15,116 nt of DNA from Algorimicrobium sp002414705 (GTDB taxonomy: Bacteria > Bacteroidota > Bacteroidia > Flavobacteriales > Flavobacteriaceae): assembly GCA_963972425.1 (NCBI GenBank), contig CAXAUF010000057.1, positions 1 through 15,116 of the forward strand, read 5' to 3'. The position numbers and the translations under genes were made by a program. The notes below the pieces were generated by a model. The model was not told where the DNA came from. It saw only the letters and a program-made list of their open reading frames with translations, and ran no database searches. Each line of letters opens with the position of its first letter. The first letter of the stretch is position 1. Shown here piece after piece: positions 7,777-15,116 of this stretch.

Positions 7777-8465
7777 ATGTAATTAAAGTTATTATTCCAG
7801 CTTACAACGAAGCTAATTCCATTGCACATGTTATAAAAGATATTCCTAACATTGTTAATGAAATTATTGTAGTTAGTAATAATTCCACGGACGCAACTGA
7901 AAACAACGCCAAAAACGCTGGAGCAACTGTTTTAACAGAAAACAAAAAGGGTTATGGTTATGCGTGTTTAAAAGGCATGGACTATGTTGCAAATCAAGAA
8001 TCTAAAACAGATATAATAGTCTTTTTGGATGGTGATTTTAGTGATTATCCCGAAGAATTAACCAAAATAGTCCAACCCATTCTAGATAATGAAGTTGATT
8101 TTGTTGTAGGAGCACGCACCAAATCACTACGCGAAAAAGGATCTATGACTATTCCTCAAATTTTTGGAAATTGGTTAGCAACTGCGCTTATGAAGCTTTT
8201 ATTTAAATCCACTTTCACGGACTTAGGACCTTTTCGTGCCATAAAATATGAGAAACTCCTTGCGCTAAATATGGAAGACAAAACCTACGGCTGGACTGTG
8301 GAAATGCAATTAAAAGTACTAAAAAAAAATATTACATATCTTGAAATTCCCGTTCATTACAGAAACAGGATAGGTATTTCTAAAGTTTCTGGAACCGTTA
8401 AAGGTGCTGTATTTGCAGGCATAAAAATATTAGGTTGGATTTTTAAATACGGATTAAAGAAATGA
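7773..8465 (+). CDS. GT2 glycosyltransferase, polyprenyl-phosphate hexose synthase-like
   Basis: This 230-residue GT-A protein has the start IIPAYNEA (7-14), SNNSTDAT (35-42) and the metal/nucleotide site FLDGDFSDYPEEL (84-96, Asp86 and Asp88). TDLGPFRAI, in the middle-to-late part, is also typical of the DPM1-like bacterial branch that transfers a hexose from a nucleotide sugar to a polyprenyl phosphate. It has no convincing membrane segment, so it is probably cytosolic and peripheral, as in small DPM1-type enzymes. The start overlaps the MORN gene by four bases and the stop overlaps the following GT by four. Which sugar it uses cannot be told; a mannose or glucose donor for the GT-C enzyme downstream is an inference. 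An in-frame A9 tract at 8321-8329 is intact here. Confidence 0.85.
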   Translation: MNVIKVIIPAYNEANSIAHVIKDIPNIVNEIIVVSNNSTDATENNAKNAGATVLTENKKGYGYACLKGMDYVANQESKTDIIVFLDGDFSDYPEELTKIVQPILDNEVDFVVGARTKSLREKGSMTIPQIFGNWLATALMKLLFKSTFTDLGPFRAIKYEKLLALNMEDKTYGWTVEMQLKVLKKNITYLEIPVHYRNRIGISKVSGTVKGAVFAGIKILGWIFKYGLKK

Positions 8466-9946
8466 TTTTAGAAACCACTATAATAGTTATTTATACCATT
8501 GCGCTTTTACTCATTTTTCTATATGCACTAGCACAGTTAAACTTAATGATTAACTATCTATCTGCAACGAAACGCAAAAAAAATGACCTGAAATTTAATT
8601 TTCAAAATCCGAATGAAATTCCTCATGTAACCATTCAATTACCTGTTTTCAATGAGCTATATGTTATGGAACGCTTATTGGATAATATTGCAAAAATAGA
8701 GTATCCTAAAGATAAATTGGAGATTCAAGTTCTGGACGATTCAACAGATGAGTCTTTGCAAAAAACAGCAAAACAAATAGAATTACTTAAAAATTCAGGT
8801 CTGGACATCAGGCATATATGCAGAACAAACCGAACTGGCTTTAAAGCAGGAGCCTTAAAAGAAGGATTAAAAACTGCTAAAGGTGAATTTATTGCGATTT
8901 TTGATGCCGATTTTTTACCAAAACCCAATTGGCTTAAACAAACTGTTCCTTATTTTAAAAACAAAAAAATAGGTGTTGTACAAACACGTTGGGGACATAT
9001 AAATCGGAACTATTCCATTCTCACAAAAATTCAGGCATTTGCGCTAGATGCGCATTTTACCCTGGAACAAACTGGACGTAATAGTAAAGGGCATTTTATA
9101 AATTTTAATGGAACAGCTGGAATTTGGAGAAAAGCCTGTATTCTGGATGCAGGAAATTGGGAAGGTGACACACTTACAGAAGATTTGGATTTAAGCTACC
9201 GTGCACAACTAAACAATTGGGAATTTAAATATTTAGAATATGTAGAAACGCCTGCCGAACTTCCCGTAGTTATAAGTGCAGCGCGATCGCAACAATTTAG
9301 ATGGAACAAAGGTGGTGCCGAAAATTTTCAGAAAATGTTCCTCAAAATTTTAAAAAACAAAGATGTTTCAGCTAAAACAAAAGTTCATGGGTTTTTGCAT
9401 TTACTGAACAGTACCATGTTTTTAAACATACTAATCGTAGCTATTTTAAGTATCCCAATGCTCTACATAAAAAACGAATATGGGCATTTAAAAGCTTACT
9501 TTTTTGTGATGAGTTTCTTTGTTATTAGCACGTTTATTTTCTTTATCTGCTACTGGGTTATGTACCGAAGAATATATGGATCTAAATTCAAAGATTTTAT
9601 TCAATACATCGTTATGTTTATCACCTTCTTTTCTATTGCCATGGGTTTTTCTCTACACAATTCTATTGCTGTTTTAGAAGGTCATTTAGGTAAGCGTAGT
9701 GATTTTGTGAGGACTCCAAAATTTAATATTAACTCCATAAAAGATTCCTGGAAAGACAACAAATATTTGAAGAAAAACATATCAGGACTTGTTATTTTTG
9801 AAGGGCTTTTAATGCTTTATTTTGGCTTTGGCATGTATAGCGCTTTTGTAGTCGGTGACCAAGGAGGCGATTTTGGCTTATTTCCGTTTCACCTCATGCT
9901 ATTTTTAGGTTTTGGGTTTGTATTTTTTAAGTCGTTAAGAAATTAA
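8462..9946 (+). CDS. Membrane GT2 glycosyltransferase, cellulose-synthase-like
   Basis: The protein has 494 residues. One N-terminal membrane segment (about 4-27) is followed by a GT-A domain with all the usual motifs: IQLPVFNE (58-65), LDDSTDES (91-98), FDADFLP (147-153), TEDLDLS (239-245) and QQFRW (277-281, the QxxRW signature). Four or five membrane segments follow (about 307-327, 336-357, 372-397, 440-463, 471-491). This is the layout of the cellulose-synthase/ceramide glucosyltransferase-like branch of GT2. Such proteins either make a polymer or glycosylate a lipid. I see no PilZ domain and no partner periplasmic subunits. It overlaps the upstream GT2 by four bases. The glycan product is unknown, though the family call is strong. 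Confidence 0.86.
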   Translation: MILETTIIVIYTIALLLIFLYALAQLNLMINYLSATKRKKNDLKFNFQNPNEIPHVTIQLPVFNELYVMERLLDNIAKIEYPKDKLEIQVLDDSTDESLQKTAKQIELLKNSGLDIRHICRTNRTGFKAGALKEGLKTAKGEFIAIFDADFLPKPNWLKQTVPYFKNKKIGVVQTRWGHINRNYSILTKIQAFALDAHFTLEQTGRNSKGHFINFNGTAGIWRKACILDAGNWEGDTLTEDLDLSYRAQLNNWEFKYLEYVETPAELPVVISAARSQQFRWNKGGAENFQKMFLKILKNKDVSAKTKVHGFLHLLNSTMFLNILIVAILSIPMLYIKNEYGHLKAYFFVMSFFVISTFIFFICYWVMYRRIYGSKFKDFIQYIVMFITFFSIAMGFSLHNSIAVLEGHLGKRSDFVRTPKFNINSIKDSWKDNKYLKKNISGLVIFEGLLMLYFGFGMYSAFVVGDQGGDFGLFPFHLMLFLGFGFVFFKSLRN

Positions 9947-9987
9947 TATTTTTCATTAATATAATTGTTAATTATTATATTTAGCTC

Positions 9988-11370
9988 ATGCCAATTTCCA
10001 ATTTCATAAAGCTTTATAAATTTCAGTTACTACTCGTACTGTCTAGTTTGCTTTTTTATTGGGCTTTTGCTTATAATTTAGTCCGAACAGATTCTATCAA
10101 ACTGCTTATGCTTTATACAGCATTGTTTGTCGTTTTTTATAAACTGATACAACTTACCAAACATAATTTCCAGCTATTAACATGGTTTGCCTTTGGGTTT
10201 CGCGCCCTTTTTATTTTAGCTATTCCGAATCTTTCTCAAGATTTTTACCGCTTTATTTGGGATGGACGCATGATCTTAGAAGGTTTTAATCCCTATTTAT
10301 TTACACCAGAATCGTTTATTTCATTAAATAAGTTTCCTGTAGCTCAAGCACAGGAACTTTATAGTGGCATGGGTTTTCTAAATGCGAGTCACTTTACCAA
10401 TTACCCACCATTAAACCAATTGTGTTTCGTTATTGCTGGTGTATTGGCTGGTAAAAGCATTTTGGGTTCGGTAGTTGTTTTACGACTTATTATTATTGCT
10501 GCAGATTTTGGGGTTCTTCATTATGGTAAAAAACTATTAAAACAATTTAAACTTCCTGAACAACTTATATTCTGGTATATTTTAAATCCATTTATAATAA
10601 TTGAATTAACAGGGAATCTTCATTTTGAAGGCGTGATGTTATTCTTCCTTATTTGGAGTTTGTATTTATTAGAAAAAAATAAATGGCAATGGGCAGCTGT
10701 AGTTTTTGCTTGTTCGGTTTCGGTTAAATTAATTCCGTTAGTGTTTTTACCATTGTTGTTCAGATGGTTTAGAAAAAGAAATAGTGCAGATTCAAATATT
10801 CAGGAATCAGATAAAATTGATTTGTTTAAACTACTTTCATTTTATGGTATAGTTGGCATCACGACTATCTGCGTTTTCCTACCGTTTTATTCATCAGAAT
10901 TTTTGACTAATTACACGAATACGGTTGCTTTATGGTTTCAGAATTTTGAATTTAATGCCAGTTTCTACTATATCTTTAGAGAAATAGGATTTTGGATTTC
11001 TGGTTACAATCAGATTGCTATTATTGGGAAACTGACAGCTATTTTTATTTTCCTTTTTGTAATTAGTTTGGCTATTTATAAAAAGCCAAAGAACACAAAA
11101 CAACTTATTGCAGCAATGCTTATCGCCTTGACCGTGTATTATTTTTTGGCTACAACGGTTCATCCATGGTATGTGGCTACTTTAGTTTTATTGGGTGTAT
11201 TTACCAATTACAAGTTTCCTTTAGTTTGGAGTTTTATGATTATTTTTAGCTATCTGGCGTATGCTAATTCTGTAAATTCCGAGAACCTCTGGATTATTGC
11301 ATTTGAATATATAATAGTTTTTAGTGTATTTTTGCACGACATTTTTAAACCGAATTCACTTGAAACTTAA
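9988..11370 (+). CDS. GT-C mannosyltransferase-like integral membrane protein
   Basis: The protein has 460 residues and is mostly membrane segments (roughly ten). After the first two to three segments comes SQDFYRFIWDGR (83-94), the acidic loop motif (Asp85, with Arg88) typical of GT-C enzymes that use a polyprenyl-phosphate-linked sugar. It is followed by a conserved-looking loop GFNPY (99-103). Further on, TGNLHFEG and several Trp/Tyr-rich loops fit the GT87/mannosyltransferase-like set found in Flavobacteriaceae. It lies 41 bases downstream of the membrane GT2. Together with the DPM1-like enzyme it would form a donor-maker/donor-user pair at the inner membrane, with transfer on the periplasmic side. 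The sugar and acceptor are inferred only from family. Confidence 0.8.
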   Translation: MPISNFIKLYKFQLLLVLSSLLFYWAFAYNLVRTDSIKLLMLYTALFVVFYKLIQLTKHNFQLLTWFAFGFRALFILAIPNLSQDFYRFIWDGRMILEGFNPYLFTPESFISLNKFPVAQAQELYSGMGFLNASHFTNYPPLNQLCFVIAGVLAGKSILGSVVVLRLIIIAADFGVLHYGKKLLKQFKLPEQLIFWYILNPFIIIELTGNLHFEGVMLFFLIWSLYLLEKNKWQWAAVVFACSVSVKLIPLVFLPLLFRWFRKRNSADSNIQESDKIDLFKLLSFYGIVGITTICVFLPFYSSEFLTNYTNTVALWFQNFEFNASFYYIFREIGFWISGYNQIAIIGKLTAIFIFLFVISLAIYKKPKNTKQLIAAMLIALTVYYFLATTVHPWYVATLVLLGVFTNYKFPLVWSFMIIFSYLAYANSVNSENLWIIAFEYIIVFSVFLHDIFKPNSLET

Positions 11371-12184
11371 TTTCCCCAAATTATTTAGACGTTTACTGCG
11401 TATTATTTCTGTTCTGTTTGGATTATATATTTTATCATTAATTTTTGTGTTTATCAAACAAGAACGTTTCTTTTTTAATCCGAAACATTTAGATAAAAAT
11501 TATGCTTTCAACTTTCAAGAAACCTTTGAAGAACTGAATATTCCAGTTACAGAAACCGTTTCTTTAAACGCATTATTATTTAAAACAGAACAAATAAAAA
11601 AAGGTGTAATAGTTTATTTTCATGGTAATGCTGGTGCTATTCACGATTGGGGAAAACGAGCACCATTATATCTTGACAATGGATATGATATTCTGTTTTT
11701 TGATTATCGTGGTTATGGGAAAAGCAATGGCGAATACACTGAAGCACTGGAATTGTTTAATGATGGACAAAGGGTTTATAACTTTATAAAGGAAGAGTAT
11801 TCAGAAGATGAAATTGTACTTTTAGGCTATTCATTAGGTTCTGGAATTGCTGCTTATGTAGCCTCAAAAAACAATCCAAAACAACTTATATTAAACGCGC
11901 CTTATTATTCTTGGAAAACGCTTATTTCTGAAGAAATTGCGCCACCTATTCCATCATTTTTAATTAAATATGATATGCCAACATATCAGTTTATTTCAGC
12001 AATAAAGTGTCTGATTAAAATTTTCTATGGTACACGGGATATTCTCATTAATCCGAAAACAAATGCTGAAAAATTAAAAAAAATAAACCCTAATAATATT
12101 ACATTATTTCCAATTATAGATGGTGGTCATAATGGATTGCATATTACAAAACAGTATTATGATGAGCTCAAGAAAGTTCTTTAA
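11360..12184 (+). CDS. Membrane-anchored alpha/beta hydrolase
   Basis: The protein has 274 residues from a TTG start at 11360 (MKLNFPKLFRRLLR...), which overlaps the GT-C gene by 11 bases. A GTG start at 11324 would give 286 residues but a 47-base overlap; no in-frame ATG exists near the start, so the start is uncertain. A membrane anchor covers about residues 14-33, preceded by basic residues. The catalytic core has HGNAG (oxyanion region), FDYRGYGKSNGE, the nucleophile elbow GYSLGSG, the acid in GTRD and the histidine in GGHNGL, giving a complete Ser-Asp-His triad. This matches the BEM46/ABHD13-like group of alpha/beta hydrolases, whose bacterial substrates are mostly unknown; esterase or thioesterase action is possible. 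As the last gene of the glycosyltransferase run it may act on a lipid-linked product, which is inference. Its stop overlaps the convergent DUF155 gene's stop. Confidence 0.83.
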   Translation: MKLNFPKLFRRLLRIISVLFGLYILSLIFVFIKQERFFFNPKHLDKNYAFNFQETFEELNIPVTETVSLNALLFKTEQIKKGVIVYFHGNAGAIHDWGKRAPLYLDNGYDILFFDYRGYGKSNGEYTEALELFNDGQRVYNFIKEEYSEDEIVLLGYSLGSGIAAYVASKNNPKQLILNAPYYSWKTLISEEIAPPIPSFLIKYDMPTYQFISAIKCLIKIFYGTRDILINPKTNAEKLKKINPNNITLFPIIDGGHNGLHITKQYYDELKKVL

Positions 12185-12960
12185 AAAAACAATTTCGCAA
12201 TAAACATATCTACCACCTCAATCACGATAAGGATTATGATAATCCATTCCAATCGGCTACTTTCTTTATGATCCATGATACTTTTAAAAAGTTCTAAATT
12301 CTCTTTAATTATATCAATACGATCATGAATTAAATGATATCTATCTTTTAAATCGAAGGTTTGTTTTAGGGCTTGATTTAAGCGATTTAGCTGTTCGTCT
12401 TCCCAAGTACTTTCGGGTGAATCAAAAATATAAAGGTTTTCGGAAATTTTATTTTTTATGTTCAGAATTTTACCAATAACCCGTTTCAACTGATTACCAG
12501 AAATATCTAATTTCCCTTTTAACTCTAAATATTTTGTGTGCTTATTGGTTTCAATTAAAAGTGATTCTGTGATGTTTGAATAGGCATCTAAAGCGACAGA
12601 TTGGGATACATTAAGCATAACCAAACGAATCATTTCAGGATTTACTTCTGGAAGAACTACTTTTTCAAAATCTACTTTTAATGTGTTTTCTACAATGTGA
12701 ACGCTTATGGCTTCAGACATATCTGCAGGAATCATTTCAACACAATAGGGTTCTATTTCCTTTATTAACTGGGCCGTTTCATCAGGATTCATATTAAAAA
12801 AACTTACAATACCATAATGAAAAAGGTACATAAATTTTTCTGGAGCTACTTGATAAAACAATTCGTCACTATCTTGAAACAGCAATTGGTGTGCCAATTG
12901 CTGTTTACTTAATTTTATGTTGATAGTGCTCGCTACTTGAAAAGCAACTGCTGTGTACAT
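12181..12960 (-). CDS. RMD1/YagE family (DUF155) protein
   Basis: The protein has 259 residues. The N-terminal two-thirds carry the DUF155 domain pattern, with ELFYQVAPEKFMYLFHYGIV around residues 33-53 and a middle region ending in LELKGKLDISG (145-155). A helical part follows and the protein ends in a single membrane segment (WIIIILIVIEVVDMFIA, about 239-256), as is usual for this family. The eukaryotic RMD1/Rmnd1 homologues sit at the mitochondrial membrane, and the bacterial function is not established. The ATG overlaps the VOC gene's stop by one base (TAATG), so translation is coupled and it is the last gene of this minus-strand group. Confidence 0.82.
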   Translation of the reverse strand: MYTAVAFQVASTINIKLSKQQLAHQLLFQDSDELFYQVAPEKFMYLFHYGIVSFFNMNPDETAQLIKEIEPYCVEMIPADMSEAISVHIVENTLKVDFEKVVLPEVNPEMIRLVMLNVSQSVALDAYSNITESLLIETNKHTKYLELKGKLDISGNQLKRVIGKILNIKNKISENLYIFDSPESTWEDEQLNRLNQALKQTFDLKDRYHLIHDRIDIIKENLELFKSIMDHKESSRLEWIIIILIVIEVVDMFIAKLFF

Positions 12961-13373
12961 TACTGCTTGAAGGTTTCGGTTGGCTTTTTAAAGCACTTAA
13001 ATTCTAACATATAACCATTTGGATCTTGAATAAAAAAAGACTTATGTTGCCCTATTTTACCTTCTAAAAATGTACTTTCTGTAACCAGTTCTAATCCTGA
13101 ATCTTGTAGATTACTGTAGATTTTTTTCCAAACAATACTATCGACAATAACTCCAAAATGAAAAGCAGGTAATATTTTACCTTCAAATACATAATTGGGA
13201 TTATTAAAATCGAATTTCGCAGCCTTAATAAAGGTTAATTGATGACCAAATAAATTGATATCAATCCAATTTTGGGTATGTCTACCCATATTTGCACCAA
13301 TATTATTTACGTAAAAAGATTTTGTATCTCTTACGCTTAAACACGGTAATGACATGTGAAATGATGTTTCCAT
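12960..13373 (-). CDS. VOC-fold (glyoxalase/dioxygenase-like) protein
   Basis: The protein has 137 residues, the usual single-domain vicinal oxygen chelate length. Two beta-alpha-beta-beta-beta halves are visible. The first runs from HMSLPCLSVRDTKSFYV (6-22), the second from FHFGVIVD (71-78), and it ends in the family signature FFIQDPNGYMLEFKCF (113-128). Candidate metal ligands are His6, His72 and Glu124. His44 is another conserved-looking histidine. VOC proteins include glyoxalase I, extradiol dioxygenases and resistance proteins that bind fosfomycin or bleomycin; nothing here picks one. It is 10 bases downstream of the small acidic gene and overlaps the DUF155 gene by one base. Confidence 0.82.
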   Translation of the reverse strand: METSFHMSLPCLSVRDTKSFYVNNIGANMGRHTQNWIDINLFGHQLTFIKAAKFDFNNPNYVFEGKILPAFHFGVIVDSIVWKKIYSNLQDSGLELVTESTFLEGKIGQHKSFFIQDPNGYMLEFKCFKKPTETFKQ

Positions 13374-13383
13374 ATAAACAGGA

Positions 13384-13614
13384 TTAAAGCGGTTTTAAAC
13401 TCTCTACTCTATAAATCACTAAATCTTCATCAGTTGGGTCAGGTGCTTCAACAAAAACTATTTTAAACTCCTGATCAATATAATTCTCGTCATTTTTTAA
13501 ATCGTATTGTTTTAATACGCGTGGATGAACTTCCTCAAAGGCAAGTTCTTCTCCGTTATCGAACCAGAAGGTATAAAAACCATTCTCATAAGATTTAAAA
13601 ACTGCTGTTCTCAT
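13384..13614 (-). CDS. Small protein of unknown function
   Basis: The protein has 76 residues, with no signal peptide and no membrane segment. It is rich in acidic and aromatic residues and predicted mainly beta by pattern: FYTFWFDNGEELAF (13-26), HPRVLKQYDL (29-38), EFKIVFVEAPDPTDEDLVIY (48-67), then RVESLKP. I do not recognise a named family. The repeated short strands would suit a small barrel such as an SH3- or OB-like fold, but that is a guess. It is 12 bases downstream of the acidic-tail protein and 10 bases upstream of the VOC gene, so it belongs to the same operon. Gene order and good codon structure support a real gene. Confidence 0.7.
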   Translation of the reverse strand: MRTAVFKSYENGFYTFWFDNGEELAFEEVHPRVLKQYDLKNDENYIDQEFKIVFVEAPDPTDEDLVIYRVESLKPL

Positions 13615-13626
13615 TTTAAAAAAGGA

Positions 13627-13959
13627 TTAATCAATCTCGTCTTCTGCGTCTTCGTCTGCTAACTCAATCTCTGGATCTTGAACAGCTTCTGGATCTGTAT
13701 CATCAAAATCTTCATAATCATCCTCGTCATAGTTTTCCATGGTTACGGCTAACTTGGTACTTACTTTTACTAGATACTTCGTGTCGCTAGTTGTAACCTC
13801 AACAGCTTCAATGATTTCGTTTTTTGCATTTCTAAAGGAAACAACTTGATCTTCATCATAACCATCAGGATATTTTTCAACGAGTAGGGCTAAAATTTCT
13901 GGCGTAAGCTTTTTAAAGTCTACAATTACGCGTTTTAAATTATCATTTCTATTTTTCAT
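13627..13959 (-). CDS. Small protein with acidic C-terminal tail, unknown function
   Basis: The protein has 110 residues. Residues 1-70 look like a compact domain: a basic N-terminus, an amphipathic helix KLTPEILALLVEKY (17-30), then strands VVSFRNAKNEIIEAVEVTT and KYLVKVSTKL. Residues 75-110 are almost all Asp/Glu (about 21 of 36) and probably disordered. The layout recalls proteins with an acidic tail that compete with nucleic acid for a partner, such as the RNA polymerase delta subunit, but I see no sequence homology to it. There is no signal peptide, so it is cytosolic. It is 40 bases downstream of the carbon-nitrogen hydrolase gene and 12 bases before the next small gene. Function unknown. 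Confidence 0.72.
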   Translation of the reverse strand: MKNRNDNLKRVIVDFKKLTPEILALLVEKYPDGYDEDQVVSFRNAKNEIIEAVEVTTSDTKYLVKVSTKLAVTMENYDEDDYEDFDDTDPEAVQDPEIELADEDAEDEID

Positions 13960-13999
13960 TACTTGGGCAAATATTTAAACTTAAAAAAAAATAAAGTTA

Positions 14000-15116
14000 C
14001 TATTTATTGTGATTAATTCGGATAACATCATAAAAATCTTTTCGTCTGTCTTTCAAATTCTTAACAGCGCCATGAGAATGAAGTTCTCGCAACAAACTCA
14101 AATCGACGTCAGCTACCAGAATCATTTCAGTATTTGGCGTGGCTTCAGCCTTAATCCCATTACTTGGAAATGAAAAATCGCATGGTGTAAATACGGCAGA
14201 TTGTGCATATTGAATATCCATGTTATTTACATTTGGCAAATTACCTACACTACCTGAAATAGCAACATAGCATTCGTTTTCTACTGCTCTAGCTTGAGCA
14301 CATAAACGCACACGAGAATAACCATTTTGCGTATCAGTTAAAAACGGAACAAAAAGAATATCCATGCCTTCGTCTGCTAATAAACGTGATAACTCTGGAA
14401 ATTCCGAATCGTAACATATTAAGATACCTATTTTTCCGGAATCAGTTTCAAACGTTTGTAATTTATTTCCACGTTGCATACCCCAAACTTTGGCTTCATC
14501 TGGTGTTACATGAATTTTTTCATAACGCTCTACACTACCATCACGACGACACAAATATCCTACATTATATAAATTATCTCCAACCAATTCTGGCATACTG
14601 CCTGAAATAATATTAATATTATATGATATAGATAATTGCTTCAATTTATTAACAATGGTTTCAGTAAACTTGGCTAATTCGCGAATAGCATCTGGCTCAT
14701 GCATGTGATTAAATTCTGCCATTAAAGGTGCATTGAAAAACTCTGGAAACACAGCAAAATCTGATCGATAGGCAGATACACTATCTATGAAATATTCCAC
14801 TTGCTGCATGAGCTCATCCAGACCTGTATAAGTACGCATTTGCCATTGAATAAGCCCTAAACGAACAATTGTTTTTACTGTACTGGCCTTTTTATTGGGT
14901 TTGGTGTAATAAATATTATCCCATTCCATTAAAACAGCATATTCATTAGAAGCTGTATCACCTTCCAAGTATCCTTTTAAAATACGAACTGGATGAAAAT
15001 CATTAGAAATTTGAAAGTTTAATACTGGATCATGAATTTCCTTACGTTTTACTTTTTCAAAGTATTCTTTAGGTGTTAAGTCTTTATGATGATGATAATT
15101 TGGCATACGACCACCA
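14000..15116 (-). CDS. GNAT/carbon-nitrogen hydrolase fusion, C-terminal part (5' partial)
   Basis: The frame runs off the right edge: before the first visible Met (15104-15106) the codons read GGR, so this Met is internal. About 371 residues are seen. The first 65 or so, with MPNYHHHKDLTPKEYF and HPVRILKGYLEGD, match the C-terminal end of the acetyltransferase part of bifunctional GNAT/nitrilase-superfamily proteins. The hydrolase domain follows with a complete Glu-Lys-Cys triad (numbering from the visible Met): Glu122 in FPEFFNAP, Lys197 in RYEKIHVTP and Cys231 in ILICYDSEFPEL. It should hydrolyse an amide; the substrate is not known. The GNAT domain with its acetyl-CoA site would lie outside the window. 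It is the first visible gene of the minus-strand group. Confidence 0.88.
   Translation of the reverse strand, partial: GGRMPNYHHHKDLTPKEYFEKVKRKEIHDPVLNFQISNDFHPVRILKGYLEGDTASNEYAVLMEWDNIYYTKPNKKASTVKTIVRLGLIQWQMRTYTGLDELMQQVEYFIDSVSAYRSDFAVFPEFFNAPLMAEFNHMHEPDAIRELAKFTETIVNKLKQLSISYNINIISGSMPELVGDNLYNVGYLCRRDGSVERYEKIHVTPDEAKVWGMQRGNKLQTFETDSGKIGILICYDSEFPELSRLLADEGMDILFVPFLTDTQNGYSRVRLCAQARAVENECYVAISGSVGNLPNVNNMDIQYAQSAVFTPCDFSFPSNGIKAEATPNTEMILVADVDLSLLRELHSHGAVKNLKDRRKDFYDVIRINHNK

Noticed and set aside
9958..9981. 8-bp inverted repeat AATATAAT/ATTATATT between the membrane GT2 and the GT-C gene, as a terminator or operator
   Set aside because: The stem is only A-T pairs in very AT-rich DNA and has no T tract, so chance is likely.
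13960..13999. Terminator between the carbon-nitrogen hydrolase and the acidic-tail protein
   Set aside because: Only a four- to five-base AACTT/AAGTT pairing is possible beside an A9 tract; too weak to call.
14386..14610. Plus-strand open frame opposite the carbon-nitrogen hydrolase
   Set aside because: It is antisense to the region holding the catalytic Lys and Cys of the hydrolase and has no support of its own.

Overview
The window reads as chromosomal DNA of a marine-type member of the Bacteroidota, most likely Flavobacteriaceae. It is strongly AT-rich, its start sites lack clear Shine-Dalgarno sequences, and its secreted proteins have signal peptides ending in ...AQ. It also carries several families typical of that group: a DUF547 protein, a MORN-repeat protein, a GNAT/carbon-nitrogen hydrolase fusion and an FAD oxidoreductase paired with a NosR/CcoG-like polyferredoxin. 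Genus cannot be told from the sequence alone. I see no tRNA, rRNA, CRISPR array, insertion sequence or phage gene, and no gene-free stretch longer than about 150 bases.

Layout. (1) Bases 1-87 are the 3' end of a plus-strand gene, closed by a hairpin that probably terminates transcripts from both sides. (2) Bases 158-4223 hold a minus-strand envelope group, in transcription order: a secreted DUF547 protein, an outer-membrane beta-barrel protein, a small Omp85-like protein (one POTRA plus a barrel) split by a one-base frameshift in a run of nine T, and a GH113-type glycosidase with a lipoprotein signal. (3) A 145-bp divergent intergenic region precedes a plus-strand run from 4369 to 12184. It contains an FAD/NAD(P)H oxidoreductase, a membrane polyferredoxin, a secreted MORN-repeat protein, a soluble GT2 of the polyprenyl-phosphate hexose synthase type, a membrane GT2, a multi-membrane-span GT-C mannosyltransferase-like protein and a membrane-anchored alpha/beta hydrolase. 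Several of these genes overlap by 1, 4 or about 11 bases, which suggests translational coupling. (4) Bases 12181-15116 are a tightly packed minus-strand group: the C-terminal part of a GNAT/carbon-nitrogen hydrolase fusion running off the right edge, two small proteins of unknown function (one with a very acidic tail), a VOC-fold protein and an RMD1/DUF155 membrane-tail protein. The stop codons of groups 3 and 4 overlap head-on.

Working together. The FAD oxidoreductase and polyferredoxin look like the two halves of an electron route from NAD(P)H into the membrane. The soluble GT2 and the GT-C enzyme fit a donor-maker/donor-user pair for a polyprenyl-phosphate sugar. The second GT2 would add or polymerise a sugar at the cytoplasmic membrane. 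Both ideas are inferences from family and gene order. The most notable anomaly seen directly in the sequence is the homopolymer frameshift in the Omp85-like gene.
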